Shown: piece by piece, positions 53,962-64,000 of the stretch
Layout: the number at the start of each line of letters is the position of its first letter
Position numbering within the stretch: position 1 is the stretch's first letter
NCBI GenBank assembly: GCA_902633655.1
Contig: CACPHA010000002.1
Coordinates: 1-64,000, forward strand
DNA length: 64,000 nt
Reading direction: 5' to 3'
From: Paracoccaceae bacterium
GTDB taxonomy: Bacteria; Pseudomonadota; Alphaproteobacteria; Rhodobacterales; Rhodobacteraceae
Translations under genes and position numbers: made by a program
The notes under the pieces: model-generated
Databases searched by the model: none
What the model saw: the letters and a program-made list of their open reading frames with translations, nothing else
What the model was told of the DNA's origin: nothing

Positions 53962-54176
53962 CTTTGCGACCGCCCAAAAACTTCTGTGGTGCCTTTGGTC
54001 ACTAAGATCTATCTCACAAGCGATAATTAATTAAGGATCGCGACTGTAGTTCCTTTGTCTGCAATTTCATAAAAACTTATTATCACTTTCATTTTTATTT
54101 AGTCAAAGTATCCAGACACAGGCAGGTCATAAGTTAGGGCAAGTGATGAGTAGAACTATCTTAGGGACTTTCTTTC

Positions 54177-54830
54177 TTACTTTAGTAATGTGACTTTTAA
54201 TGCTGCTGCTTCACTTGCAAGCGTGCTAATAGTGTTCCATTTTTCTTGTTTCAAAAGGATACTGGGGGCAACCCAGCTACCGGCAACACATAGAGTATTT
54301 GTAAGGCACAGGTAGTCTTTTGCGTTCATAATAGAGATACCGCCTGTTGGACAAAAACTGACTTGAGGAAGGGGCGCACTTATAGCTTTGAGTGTAGCTG
54401 TGCCGCCAAGCGCCTCCGCCGGAAAGAATTTTTGAACGATATAACCTCTTTCATAAAGTCGCATTGCTTCGCTGACCGTTGCTGAACCAGGAATAAGGGG
54501 TAAATTAGCTGTTTCACATGCACCCAGTAGGGCATCGGTCGCTCCTGGAGAAACCCCAAATTTCGCGCCAGCCTCAAGGGCAGAAGTTACGTCTACATCG
54601 CTTAGTAAAGTTCCAGCCCCGACAATACAACCATCGACATTTGCCATTTCCTTTATGACATCATGCGCAACAGGCGTTCGGAGTGTAACTTCCAGAACAG
54701 GGAGGCCGCCAGCCACCAAGGCTGCCGCCAATGGGGCAGCGTGTTTAATTTGGTCAACTACCAGCACGGGAATGACCGGTGCAATCGTGCAAAGGCGGTG
54801 GGTTTCACTACTAGCGCATTCTGTTGTCAT
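54177..54830 (-). CDS. eda: 2-dehydro-3-deoxyphosphogluconate aldolase
   Basis: IPVLVVDQIKHAAPLAAALVAGGLPVLEVTLRT, VGAGTLL, KFFPAEALGG, CPTGGIS. Confidence 0.93.
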   Translation of the reverse strand: MTTECASSETHRLCTIAPVIPVLVVDQIKHAAPLAAALVAGGLPVLEVTLRTPVAHDVIKEMANVDGCIVGAGTLLSDVDVTSALEAGAKFGVSPGATDALLGACETANLPLIPGSATVSEAMRLYERGYIVQKFFPAEALGGTATLKAISAPLPQVSFCPTGGISIMNAKDYLCLTNTLCVAGSWVAPSILLKQEKWNTISTLASEAAALKVTLLK

Positions 54831-54849
54831 CAAGTGATCTCCTTCAATT

Positions 54850-56661
54850 TCAAATGAACCGAAAAACACCGGCACCTTCGGAGGCGCTAGCAGCGTTCTG
54901 GCGGAAAAGGTGAAACAATTCCCGCCCTAGTCCAAAACCATTTTCAGATAAATCAACCTTTGTCGGTTTTCGTGTATCAAATCCAACGCTTAGCACATCT
55001 ATTCTGCCGTTTATGGCGTCTACACGAACGATATCTCCATCCTGCAATTTCGCCAAAGGTCCTCCAACTACGGCTTCTGGGCTTATGTGGATAGCCGCAG
55101 GAACTTTTCCAGATGCTCCTGACATTCGTCCGTCCGTCACTAGGGCGATTTTCAACCCTTTGTCTTGCAGAACTGATAACATTGGGGTGAGACCATGAAG
55201 CTCAGGCATACCATTGGCTTGAGGACCTTGAAATCTTACAACGATAATGGTGTCAGTAGTGAAATCACCATTTTTAAAGGCTGATTTCACAGCATCTTGA
55301 GAATTAAAAACCCGGATCGGAGCTTCGGTGAAGTAGCGGTCTGGCGTGACTGCAGATACTTTCATTATTCCTTCACCCAAGGACCCTTTCAATTTCTTCA
55401 GGCCACCAGTTCTTTGAAAGGGATCGTTTGCAGGACGCAGAATTTTGTGATTGTGGCTATCGATAACCCCAAGCTCAAAAATGATGCCTTTTGCCGTCAG
55501 CTTTGGTTCTTTTGTATATTCATTAAGTCCTTTGCCCATCACCGTATTAACATTATCATGCAATAGACCTGCATCCAACAGTTGTGAAATCAAAAAACTT
55601 ATGCCACCTGCAGCATGAAATTTATTCACATCTGCAAGTCCGTTAGGATAAATCTTTGCCATAAGTGGCGTTATTGCAGAAATATCTTCAAAATCTTCAA
55701 GTGTTATAATTATCCCTGCTGCCCTTGCCATGGCAGGTAAGTGGAGCACAAGGTTTGTTGAACCGCCCGTTGCCATCAAACCTACGATCCCATTTATAAA
55801 ACACCGTTCATCCAGAACTTCACAAACTGGTTTGTATGTGTTTCCAAGCGCTGTTATTTCCAACAATCTGGTCACACCATATGACGTAAGAGCATCTCGC
55901 ATGTCTGTTTTTGGATTAATAAAGGAAGAGCCTGGTAGGTGAAGTCCCATGAATTCCATTAACATTTGATTGGAATTAGCTGTCCCGTAAAATGTACAGG
56001 TGCCAGGAGAATGGTAGCTTGCCATTTCGGCGCGCATGAGTTCCGTGCGATCAATTTCACCTATAGCAAACTTTTGACGTACCTTTGCCTTTACATCATT
56101 TGCAAGGCCAGATGGCATTGGTCCTGCAGGTAAAAATATACTCGGAATATAACCAAAAGTTGCGGCAGCTATGACAAGTCCAGGAACAATCTTATCACAA
56201 ACCCCCAAATAAACAGCCGCATCATATGTGTTGTGAGATAATGCTATTCCGCTCGCCATAGCAATAACGTCTCTTGAAATGAGCGAAAGTTCCATGCCAG
56301 TCTGGCCCTGGGTGACCCCATCGCACATTGCTGGCACACCTCCTGCTATCTGGGCGGTCGCGCCTTTGGACCGGGCTGTAAATTTGATTAGATCAGGAAA
56401 TTCTGCAAAGGGCTGATGTGCTGATAGCATATCATTATATGCGGTAATTATTCCAATGTTGGCTTCGTTACATTTTGCCAATTTACTCTTGTCTTTACCC
56501 ATTGCGGCATAAGCATGTGCCTGATTGCCGCAAGTCAAATGTGCACGCCGTGGGCCATCTTTTCCGGCTTTTTGCATTCGTTCGATATAAGCTTTGCGGA
56601 ATTTTTCTGATCGTGAAATGATGCGGTCGGTTATCACTTCCAATGTTGAATTCACTGACAT
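54850..56661 (-). CDS. edd: Phosphogluconate dehydratase
   Basis: GIITAYNDMLSAHQPFAEFPDLIK, GGVPAMCDGVTQGQTGMELSLISRDVIAMA, ALVTDGRMSGASGKVPAAIH. Confidence 0.95.
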   Translation of the reverse strand: MSVNSTLEVITDRIISRSEKFRKAYIERMQKAGKDGPRRAHLTCGNQAHAYAAMGKDKSKLAKCNEANIGIITAYNDMLSAHQPFAEFPDLIKFTARSKGATAQIAGGVPAMCDGVTQGQTGMELSLISRDVIAMASGIALSHNTYDAAVYLGVCDKIVPGLVIAAATFGYIPSIFLPAGPMPSGLANDVKAKVRQKFAIGEIDRTELMRAEMASYHSPGTCTFYGTANSNQMLMEFMGLHLPGSSFINPKTDMRDALTSYGVTRLLEITALGNTYKPVCEVLDERCFINGIVGLMATGGSTNLVLHLPAMARAAGIIITLEDFEDISAITPLMAKIYPNGLADVNKFHAAGGISFLISQLLDAGLLHDNVNTVMGKGLNEYTKEPKLTAKGIIFELGVIDSHNHKILRPANDPFQRTGGLKKLKGSLGEGIMKVSAVTPDRYFTEAPIRVFNSQDAVKSAFKNGDFTTDTIIVVRFQGPQANGMPELHGLTPMLSVLQDKGLKIALVTDGRMSGASGKVPAAIHISPEAVVGGPLAKLQDGDIVRVDAINGRIDVLSVGFDTRKPTKVDLSENGFGLGRELFHLFRQNAASASEGAGVFRFI

Positions 56662-56893
56662 TTTTAGCCTTTGCCTCAAGCGCCATGTTAACGCTAACTA
56701 AGTTAAATAAAGCGCAAATTAAAATTATTTGCAAGGTTTTGACAATTTAAAGCATTGGCGCTTTCGATTTATCAAGACACCTCGTACTGGAATAACACGA
56801 ATTAGGAGAAAGCTCTAGTAATCAGACTAAAAGAACAAAACCACCATACCAAATCCTGTATGGGTTTGCTGATTATATGATAATAGACTTGTT

Positions 56894-57925
56894 ATGGAAC
56901 GGTTTAAAAAAGCGATTTTCGCTGGCAGCACTCCCCGTCTCGGGACTTTGGATCGAAAACGGGTAGCGCTTGTGGTCTTCAACCCTGATTCAAGTATATC
57001 AGCTCTTGTATTGGATTTATATGGCACAAAAACAACCAACGCGATTTGGTTCAAAGAAAAAATGGAAATTGGCTTGAGGTTTCGAGAAAAATTATTTGAT
57101 TTGGGGGCATAGAAGTTATTCAGCCTACTATTGCATGGGTGGATATTAACCTTAATGAATTTTGCGCGACCTTAGATCAGGTTATGCCGTTCAAATTAAT
57201 TATCAAAAATATCTCACGAAGAGTACGGAACCTTGAAAAGGTGGATGGTAAAGTTGAAGTTGTAAACAGTTCCTGACTTCATGCACCACTTTCTGTACCG
57301 ATGAACAAGGCTTTTCATATGGTAGATCTCGCCCATGGACAAAATTCAAAGATATTTTTTGATCTAGGCCCTAATGAAGCTTTGGTTGCTCGTCTTGCGG
57401 AAAATGCGTATGTGCTGAATATGGTTTCTCATGTGGGTGATTTTTCAATTGCCGCTTTAGCAAGTGGAGCGAAAGCGGCAATATCTGTCGATGGGTAAAA
57501 AGCTAACCTAAATTTTGCCCGCGAAGGAGCAAAACAAAATACTCTTGATGTAAAGTTTGAAATTCAAAGTTAATGCAGTAGAAGTAATGCATGAATTGTT
57601 TTTGAAAGATTCTAAATTTGTTGTCACGATACGCGATCCGTCTGCCTTTTCACCTTCCAATAAAGTTACAGGCATAGAATTACTCGGTTAGTAAAGGTTT
57701 ACTCGGTTATTTAGCTCTCTTGTTTGAAAAGGAAGGTTTTTATTTTTGTATTTCTGTTATCATACTGCTGACCTAGATAAATTTCGAATAGCCCGTCTTA
57801 TAGGCTTTGGTCGAGTTGGATGAAATGTGGTACTCAATGATACTCGATTTGCGGTTCTTGATCATGCGCAAAATCAACAGTTAAAAGAAAATATATTTAA
57901 AGGCACTTATTTTTTTAAGTTATGA
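56894..57925 (+). pseudogene. RlmI/YccW-like class I SAM-dependent rRNA methyltransferase, degraded
   Basis: Fragments in order across frames: VALVVFNPDSSISALVLD, WFKEKMEIGLRFREKLFDL, VDLAHGQNSKIFFDLGPNEALVARLAENAYVLNMVSHVGDFSIAALASGAKAAISVDG*, FVVTIRDPSAFSPSNK, TADLDKFRIARLIGFGRVG*NVVLN, FKGTYFFKL*. Confidence 0.85.
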
Positions 57926-58461
57926 GATTTGTTTTGGATACTTGTGTACTATTTCCAACCGTGATGCGGGAAATGCTATTGGGAGCTGCAAATATTACGG
58001 GTTGGACTCCGTTGTGGTCAGGTCGAATTTTAGAGGAGTGGGCGCGTGCTGCACGCAAAATTGGTCCAATTGGTGAACTACAGGCTCGAGCAGAGATTGC
58101 TCTAGCAAAAACACGATGGCCTAAGGCAGAGGTTGCTTGGGCTTCAGCCCTTGAGAATCGTTTGTGGCTACCCGATCAAAACGACCGTCATGTTTTAGCT
58201 GCTGCTGTTGCGAGTTCAGCTGACCTTATTGTAACTTTAAACGCCAGTGATTTTCCTCGTGCTACTTTAAGAGATGAAGGAGTGGATCGTATTGATCCGG
58301 ACAAACTTTTGGTACAGGCTTATCAAGAGTATTCAAATGAAATTCGTGAACTAGGGCGACAAGTTACAGTTGAGGCGACCCGCCTTTCTGGAAAGACTTG
58401 GGAAATGCTACCACTTTTGAAGAAAGCTCGTCTACCTAGATTGGCTAAGGCGCTCGCGTAA
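57922..58461 (+). CDS. PIN-domain protein (resembles Rhodobacterales RSP_2648-type PIN family)
   Basis: MRFVLDTCVLFPTVMREMLLGAA, LPDQNDRHVLAAAVASSADLIVTLNASDFP; ATGA overlap with the relic methyltransferase stop. Confidence 0.85.
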   Translation: MRFVLDTCVLFPTVMREMLLGAANITGWTPLWSGRILEEWARAARKIGPIGELQARAEIALAKTRWPKAEVAWASALENRLWLPDQNDRHVLAAAVASSADLIVTLNASDFPRATLRDEGVDRIDPDKLLVQAYQEYSNEIRELGRQVTVEATRLSGKTWEMLPLLKKARLPRLAKALA

Positions 58462-58464
58462 TCT

Positions 58465-59772
<1,308 letters not shown>

Positions 59773-60450
59773 TTACATAATGAGCGGCGTATTACCCAAT
59801 TCAGCGTCTGAATACCAGCACAAAGCATTGGAAAACTTATACATAGTAACGTGGACAATTCTTGATATTTCTACGCCAAAATATTTAGAGCAAAACAATC
59901 TAACTATGCAAATTTCCAAAAGCAATAATGCACCGTAATCTTATCCAGAAAAAAGACGATGCCATAGAATTTGAAATCTGTGATTATGGCACATTTGGCC
60001 AAACCCAGTGCAGTGTGCTGGTTAAAAGGAGCAGTTTTAAGCGGTGAATAAGCAAAGCTTCGCTGGTGCAATTGGAACGAGACGCTGAAGTTATGACACT
60101 GAAGCTAGAACGACCGGGCGATTTTGACTTACCCAAAATTTTCTTAGAATTTGGAAAATTTTAAAAGCTAATTTTTTGTCTAGAAATTCCAGCTAATAAA
60201 ACCGCTGTTGGAAAAATTATTCATGTGTACCTAATAGTAAACTTTTCAAAGTACAATTTTTATTATTTCTTTCAGAGACCGAAACGTAGGTAGCAATAAT
60301 TTATGACAGCTTTTAGGGTGGCGCGACCAACTGCCTCAATAACCCAAAAATTATACTTTAATATTTTCTCAAACACTTAATACTAATTTGAAGCGCACAG
60401 AGAAAAATAACGCAAACTCATTAAGTTTTTGTTTTTCAAATCCGCACTTC

Positions 60451-60861
60451 TCAGAATTTACGCCTAACTCCGTAAAGTTCGAGCCTATGCCCTTTGAGTG
60501 TATAGCCAAATTTAGCAGCTATTTTTTCTTGAAGTGCCTCTATATCTGGATCAACGAATTCGATTACCTCTCCTGTTGTAAGATCAATCAGATGATCGTG
60601 ATGGTCTCGCTCAGCATCTTCATAGCGGGCTCTTCCATCACCGAATTCAACACGATCAAGGATTCCTGCTTCTTCGAATAATTTTACAGTCCGGTAAACA
60701 GTTGCCAATGAAATTCCATCGTCTTGTGCCGATGAACGCTCATAAAGGGCCTCTACGTCAGGATGATCATCGCTTTCCTCAAGTACAGATGCGATAATTC
60801 GCCGTTGACCAGTCATACGAAGGCCTTTGGTTTCGCATCTTTCTAAAATGGTATCGCTCAT
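60451..60861 (-). CDS. fur: Fur-family transcriptional regulator
   Basis: LRMTGQRRIIASVLEESDDHPDVEALYERS, SLATVYRTVKLFEEAGIL, DHHDHLIDLTTGEVIEF. Confidence 0.9.
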   Translation of the reverse strand: MSDTILERCETKGLRMTGQRRIIASVLEESDDHPDVEALYERSSAQDDGISLATVYRTVKLFEEAGILDRVEFGDGRARYEDAERDHHDHLIDLTTGEVIEFVDPDIEALQEKIAAKFGYTLKGHRLELYGVRRKF

Positions 60862-61411
60862 TCTCCATCCTTAATACTATTAAGAAAACCGAGTAATTGA
60901 AATTAACTCTTGTGAAAACCCCCGAATTTATTTTGTAAAATGCTTAATGCTGTGGAAGGTCGCCTAAACTTTTGAGAGACTTCAGATCCATTTAAATTCA
61001 AAGGGAAATTTATTTTCATCCGAAGAGATACTGAAGATGGTTCGAGTTTATATCGTCCAAGTCTTTTAAACAGGTCTTATTAAAAGTCGAAAAGACAATT
61101 TAGAATCCGTGTTTTTTTACGCGTTAGCGTTAACTTTCCATTAATATCTGTGTTATATTGCTAGACTTTTATAAGTATTCCGCTTCCGCCGAAACGTTCG
61201 ATTGTTTGGAATAATGTTTGGGGAAGTTTCGATTCATATAATTCTGGGTTTTAAATACAATAACGATTTCGCCAGTATTCCTGATTTTGTGTACTACTTT
61301 ATAAATAGTTCAATCTACCGAAACCAAATGCTTAAAATGAGGTCCTTAGGCAATATGAAGTGGGCCGAAGTCAAATAACGGTGTGTTCGCCAGGCAGTTT
61401 TTTAAACTAAT

Positions 61412-62830
61412 TTAGGTTCCACAAAACGTGGCGGTAACCACCTCTTTTTCATTTGGCGTTTCTCTGAGGTCATAATAGTCCGAGTTTTCTATAAAAGGTG
61501 CGCTGTAAGCTTTAGACAAACGTTCAAAAACTGAGAAGTCGCCAATTAATGCAGCCCTGACCATCTCCTCGATTCGGTGGTTTCGAGGAATAATTATAGG
61601 ATTGGCACCTCTCAATGTCTCATCAACATGCCTTTCATCTGAAATGCGATCATGCCATTCTTTTTCCCAAATATCAAATTTTTCTGGTTCCATAAATTCA
61701 TTCCTTATCGCGTTAGAGCCTAGTGCAGCGAAGGTGTTGGTAAAATCGGCTTTGCTCTCGTCCATCTGAGTCAAAAGTTTGTTGATTAACAGTTCATCTT
61801 CGGCTTTGGGGTTTGAAATACCAATCTTTGCTGAAAAAACTCTGAGCCAGTTTTTCTTGATCAAAGTGGACATAGAATGAATTGCTTCCGAAAAACGTTC
61901 AACCGCATCATCTGCGTTGGGCATCAGCGGTACCAGTGCAGTAGCAAGCTGTGCCATGTTCCATATGATGATGTTTGGTTGATTATTGAAGGCATAGCGA
62001 CCAAACCTGTCAATAGAAGAAAAAACCTTCAGTGGATCGTAATGATCCATAAATGCGCAAGGGCCATAATCTATGGTTTCTCCAGCAATCTGGCAGTTAT
62101 CGGTGTTCATCACGCCATGTATAAAGCCAATGCCCATCCATTTTGGTATAAGGTCAGCTTGTTCCCTAATAACAGCAAGCAAAAATCCTAAAGCTCCATC
62201 TGCCTTTGGATAATGGCGTTGAATGGCATAATCAAGCAACTGGTGCAAAGATTTCCAATCGCGGCGCGCCGAAAACACTTGGAATGTCCCTACCCGAATA
62301 TGACTTTTTGCAACACGGGTAAGTACAGCACCTGGATACACCGTTTCCCTTAAGACTTGTTCACCCGTCAAAACAGCCGCCAATGCCCGAGTTGTTGGAA
62401 TATTAAGAGCGCTCATTGCCTCTGAAATTATGTATTCTCGTAATATTGGGCCAAGCCAGGCACGACCATCCCCCCCACGGGAATAAGGGGTTCGCCCTGA
62501 TCCCTTAAGCTGGATATCGCGTCGTATCCCATCTTTACCGACAGTTTCTCCTAGTAAGAGCGCGCGTCCATCACCCAGTTGCGGATTGTATTGACCAAAT
62601 TGATGGCCGGAATAAAGTTGGGCCAAGGGCTCAGCACCTTCACTAAGTTCATTGCCACTAAATACTTGCGCAAGCTTTGCTTTATCGCCAACGGATATCC
62701 TCAGTATATCAGCCAAAGAGTGGTTAAATGAAATTAGTTGCGGATTTGCGGATTTTGTTGCCAAAAGCTTTGAATAAAATAATCCAGGCAAGGCCGCGTA
62801 AGTGTTATCAAACGGAATTTGTAGGGTCAC
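61412..62830 (-). CDS. selO: Protein adenylyltransferase SelO (YdiU)
   Basis: AQLYSGHQFGQYNPQLGDGRALLLGE, QLKGSGRTPYSRGGDGRA, GFIHGVMNTDNCQIAGETIDYGPCAFMDHYDP; GTG start likely at VTLQIPFDNTYA. Confidence 0.93.
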   Translation of the reverse strand: MTLQIPFDNTYAALPGLFYSKLLATKSANPQLISFNHSLADILRISVGDKAKLAQVFSGNELSEGAEPLAQLYSGHQFGQYNPQLGDGRALLLGETVGKDGIRRDIQLKGSGRTPYSRGGDGRAWLGPILREYIISEAMSALNIPTTRALAAVLTGEQVLRETVYPGAVLTRVAKSHIRVGTFQVFSARRDWKSLHQLLDYAIQRHYPKADGALGFLLAVIREQADLIPKWMGIGFIHGVMNTDNCQIAGETIDYGPCAFMDHYDPLKVFSSIDRFGRYAFNNQPNIIIWNMAQLATALVPLMPNADDAVERFSEAIHSMSTLIKKNWLRVFSAKIGISNPKAEDELLINKLLTQMDESKADFTNTFAALGSNAIRNEFMEPEKFDIWEKEWHDRISDERHVDETLRGANPIIIPRNHRIEEMVRAALIGDFSVFERLSKAYSAPFIENSDYYDLRETPNEKEVVTATFCGT

Positions 62831-62983
62831 AGATTTTTTCCTGAAATGTAAATCTGAGACTATCGAGCAATTCAAGCATAACCTCAGTCCACCCATCTTT
62901 ATTTACTTTTCCGTAACTGACAAAATTTTTGAAGAGGAGTTGGAAATGGAATAAATTGTTTGAAGTAATTGGGATAAAATTTT

Positions 62984-63925
62984 TCATAGACGACCTAATC
63001 TTTCAGTCAGGAGAGCGAAGAAACCATCCGCATCAATTTCATTCATAAAAGTCGCGTTGGCCGGACGTTCCGTAACACGCCACCAGTCTGCCACGGTCAT
63101 ACCCATGGTAAGCTCTGAGCCTGTTTCTATTGTAACATTAATTTTTCGTCCTGAAAATAGTTCTGGCCTTATTAGATAAGCTGTGACGCAAGGATCGTGC
63201 AAGGGCGCCCCTGAGCTGCCATATTTTTCCTTGTCAAACCGTTCAAAAAAATCTGTCATATCAGCAGTGGCGATACCCACTTTTGTATCCAGTCTGCGAA
63301 AAGCATCATTACGGTCTGCCGTAACCAGCGCCTTGTGGGTAACATCAAGTGGCATTACTGTAAGTTTAATTCCTGAATTAAAAACAATATCAGCGGCCTC
63401 CGGATCTACATAAATGTTGAACTCTGCGGCGGGTGTGATGTTTCCTACTTCGAAATAAGCTCCGCCCATCATAATAATTTCTTCAACTCGTGAAGCAATA
63501 TCTGGTGCTTTCAAGAGCGCACTGGCGATATTAGTGAGTGGCCCTAAAGGACAGATCGAGACGGTTTTTTCTGGTTTGTTTCGAAACGTTTCGATAATGA
63601 AATCAACCGCATGTTTCTCTTGAAGTGCCATCGTTGGGTCAGGAAGATTGGGCCCATCCAGCCCCGTTTTACCATGGACATATTCTGCAGTAACCAAAGG
63701 GCGAGATAGTGGGTGATCACATCCGGCAAAGACGGGGGTATCAGGCTTACCAGCTAACTCACATACGATACGCGCATTTTTTTCTGTAAATGCTAGGGGA
63801 ACATTACCCGCAACTGCAGTGATTCCTAAAACTTCTAATTCGTCTGGACTTGCAAATGCCAGTAAAATTGCAACAGCGTCATCTTGTCCAGGATCTGTGT
63901 CAATGATCACTTTTCTTGGTGACAT
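62984..63925 (-). CDS. Nucleoside hydrolase (inosine-uridine-preferring family)
   Basis: VIIDTDPGQDDAVAILLAFASP, CPLGPLTNIASALL, EFNIYVDPEAADIVF. Confidence 0.92.
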   Translation of the reverse strand: MSPRKVIIDTDPGQDDAVAILLAFASPDELEVLGITAVAGNVPLAFTEKNARIVCELAGKPDTPVFAGCDHPLSRPLVTAEYVHGKTGLDGPNLPDPTMALQEKHAVDFIIETFRNKPEKTVSICPLGPLTNIASALLKAPDIASRVEEIIMMGGAYFEVGNITPAAEFNIYVDPEAADIVFNSGIKLTVMPLDVTHKALVTADRNDAFRRLDTKVGIATADMTDFFERFDKEKYGSSGAPLHDPCVTAYLIRPELFSGRKINVTIETGSELTMGMTVADWWRVTERPANATFMNEIDADGFFALLTERLGRL

Positions 63926-64000
63926 GGTTCTTCCTATTTGGATAGTAATTTCTGAATATTTTGGGCTCGTTTCTGGCTTTCTAACAAACTCTTTTGTTAT

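Noticed and set aside
57922-58461. PIN-domain gene as a VapC toxin of a toxin-antitoxin pair
   Set aside because: No small antitoxin ORF precedes it; the upstream sequence is an RlmI-like methyltransferase relic and the protein resembles the Rhodobacterales PIN partner of that enzyme.

Overview
This 64 kb window looks like an ordinary core-genome segment of a low-GC marine-type alphaproteobacterium. It is probably a Rhodobacterales-like lineage, an inference from gene order and a characteristic PIN/RlmI-like pair. Most of it is housekeeping: shikimate pathway, ssb, miaA, pyrH-frr-uppS-cdsA-dxr-rseP-bamA-ompH-fabZ-lpxA-lpxI-lpxB, a partial valine-degradation cluster, purF/cvpA/radA, mla ABC genes, alr, dnaB, pyrE-pyrC, infC, tpiA, Fe-S assembly genes, bpt, glnE, eda-edd, eno, fur, selO and a nucleoside hydrolase. 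There is one tRNA-Arg(UCU). I found no CRISPR array, prophage, transposase, toxin-antitoxin pair or recognisable defence island, and no convincing new system. The strongest non-routine signal is gene decay. (1) At 39967-44179 a CoxD-like MoxR ATPase, a CoxE-like VWA protein, an XdhC/CoxF-like protein and a MoeA-like molybdopterin-binding protein lie in operon order. Three carry several independent frameshifts or nonsense mutations, while the XdhC-like ORF is still open. (2) An RlmI-like rRNA methyltransferase relic at about 56894-57925 overlaps by 4 nt the start of an intact PIN-domain gene. Secondary points are a purF that faces opposite to the flanking cvpA-radA and SDR genes, an infC with no AUG start for its full N-terminus, DnaA-box-like sites between dnaB and pyrE, and several AT-rich gaps with possible coding remnants. 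All family assignments come from reading the translations by eye; no database search was run.
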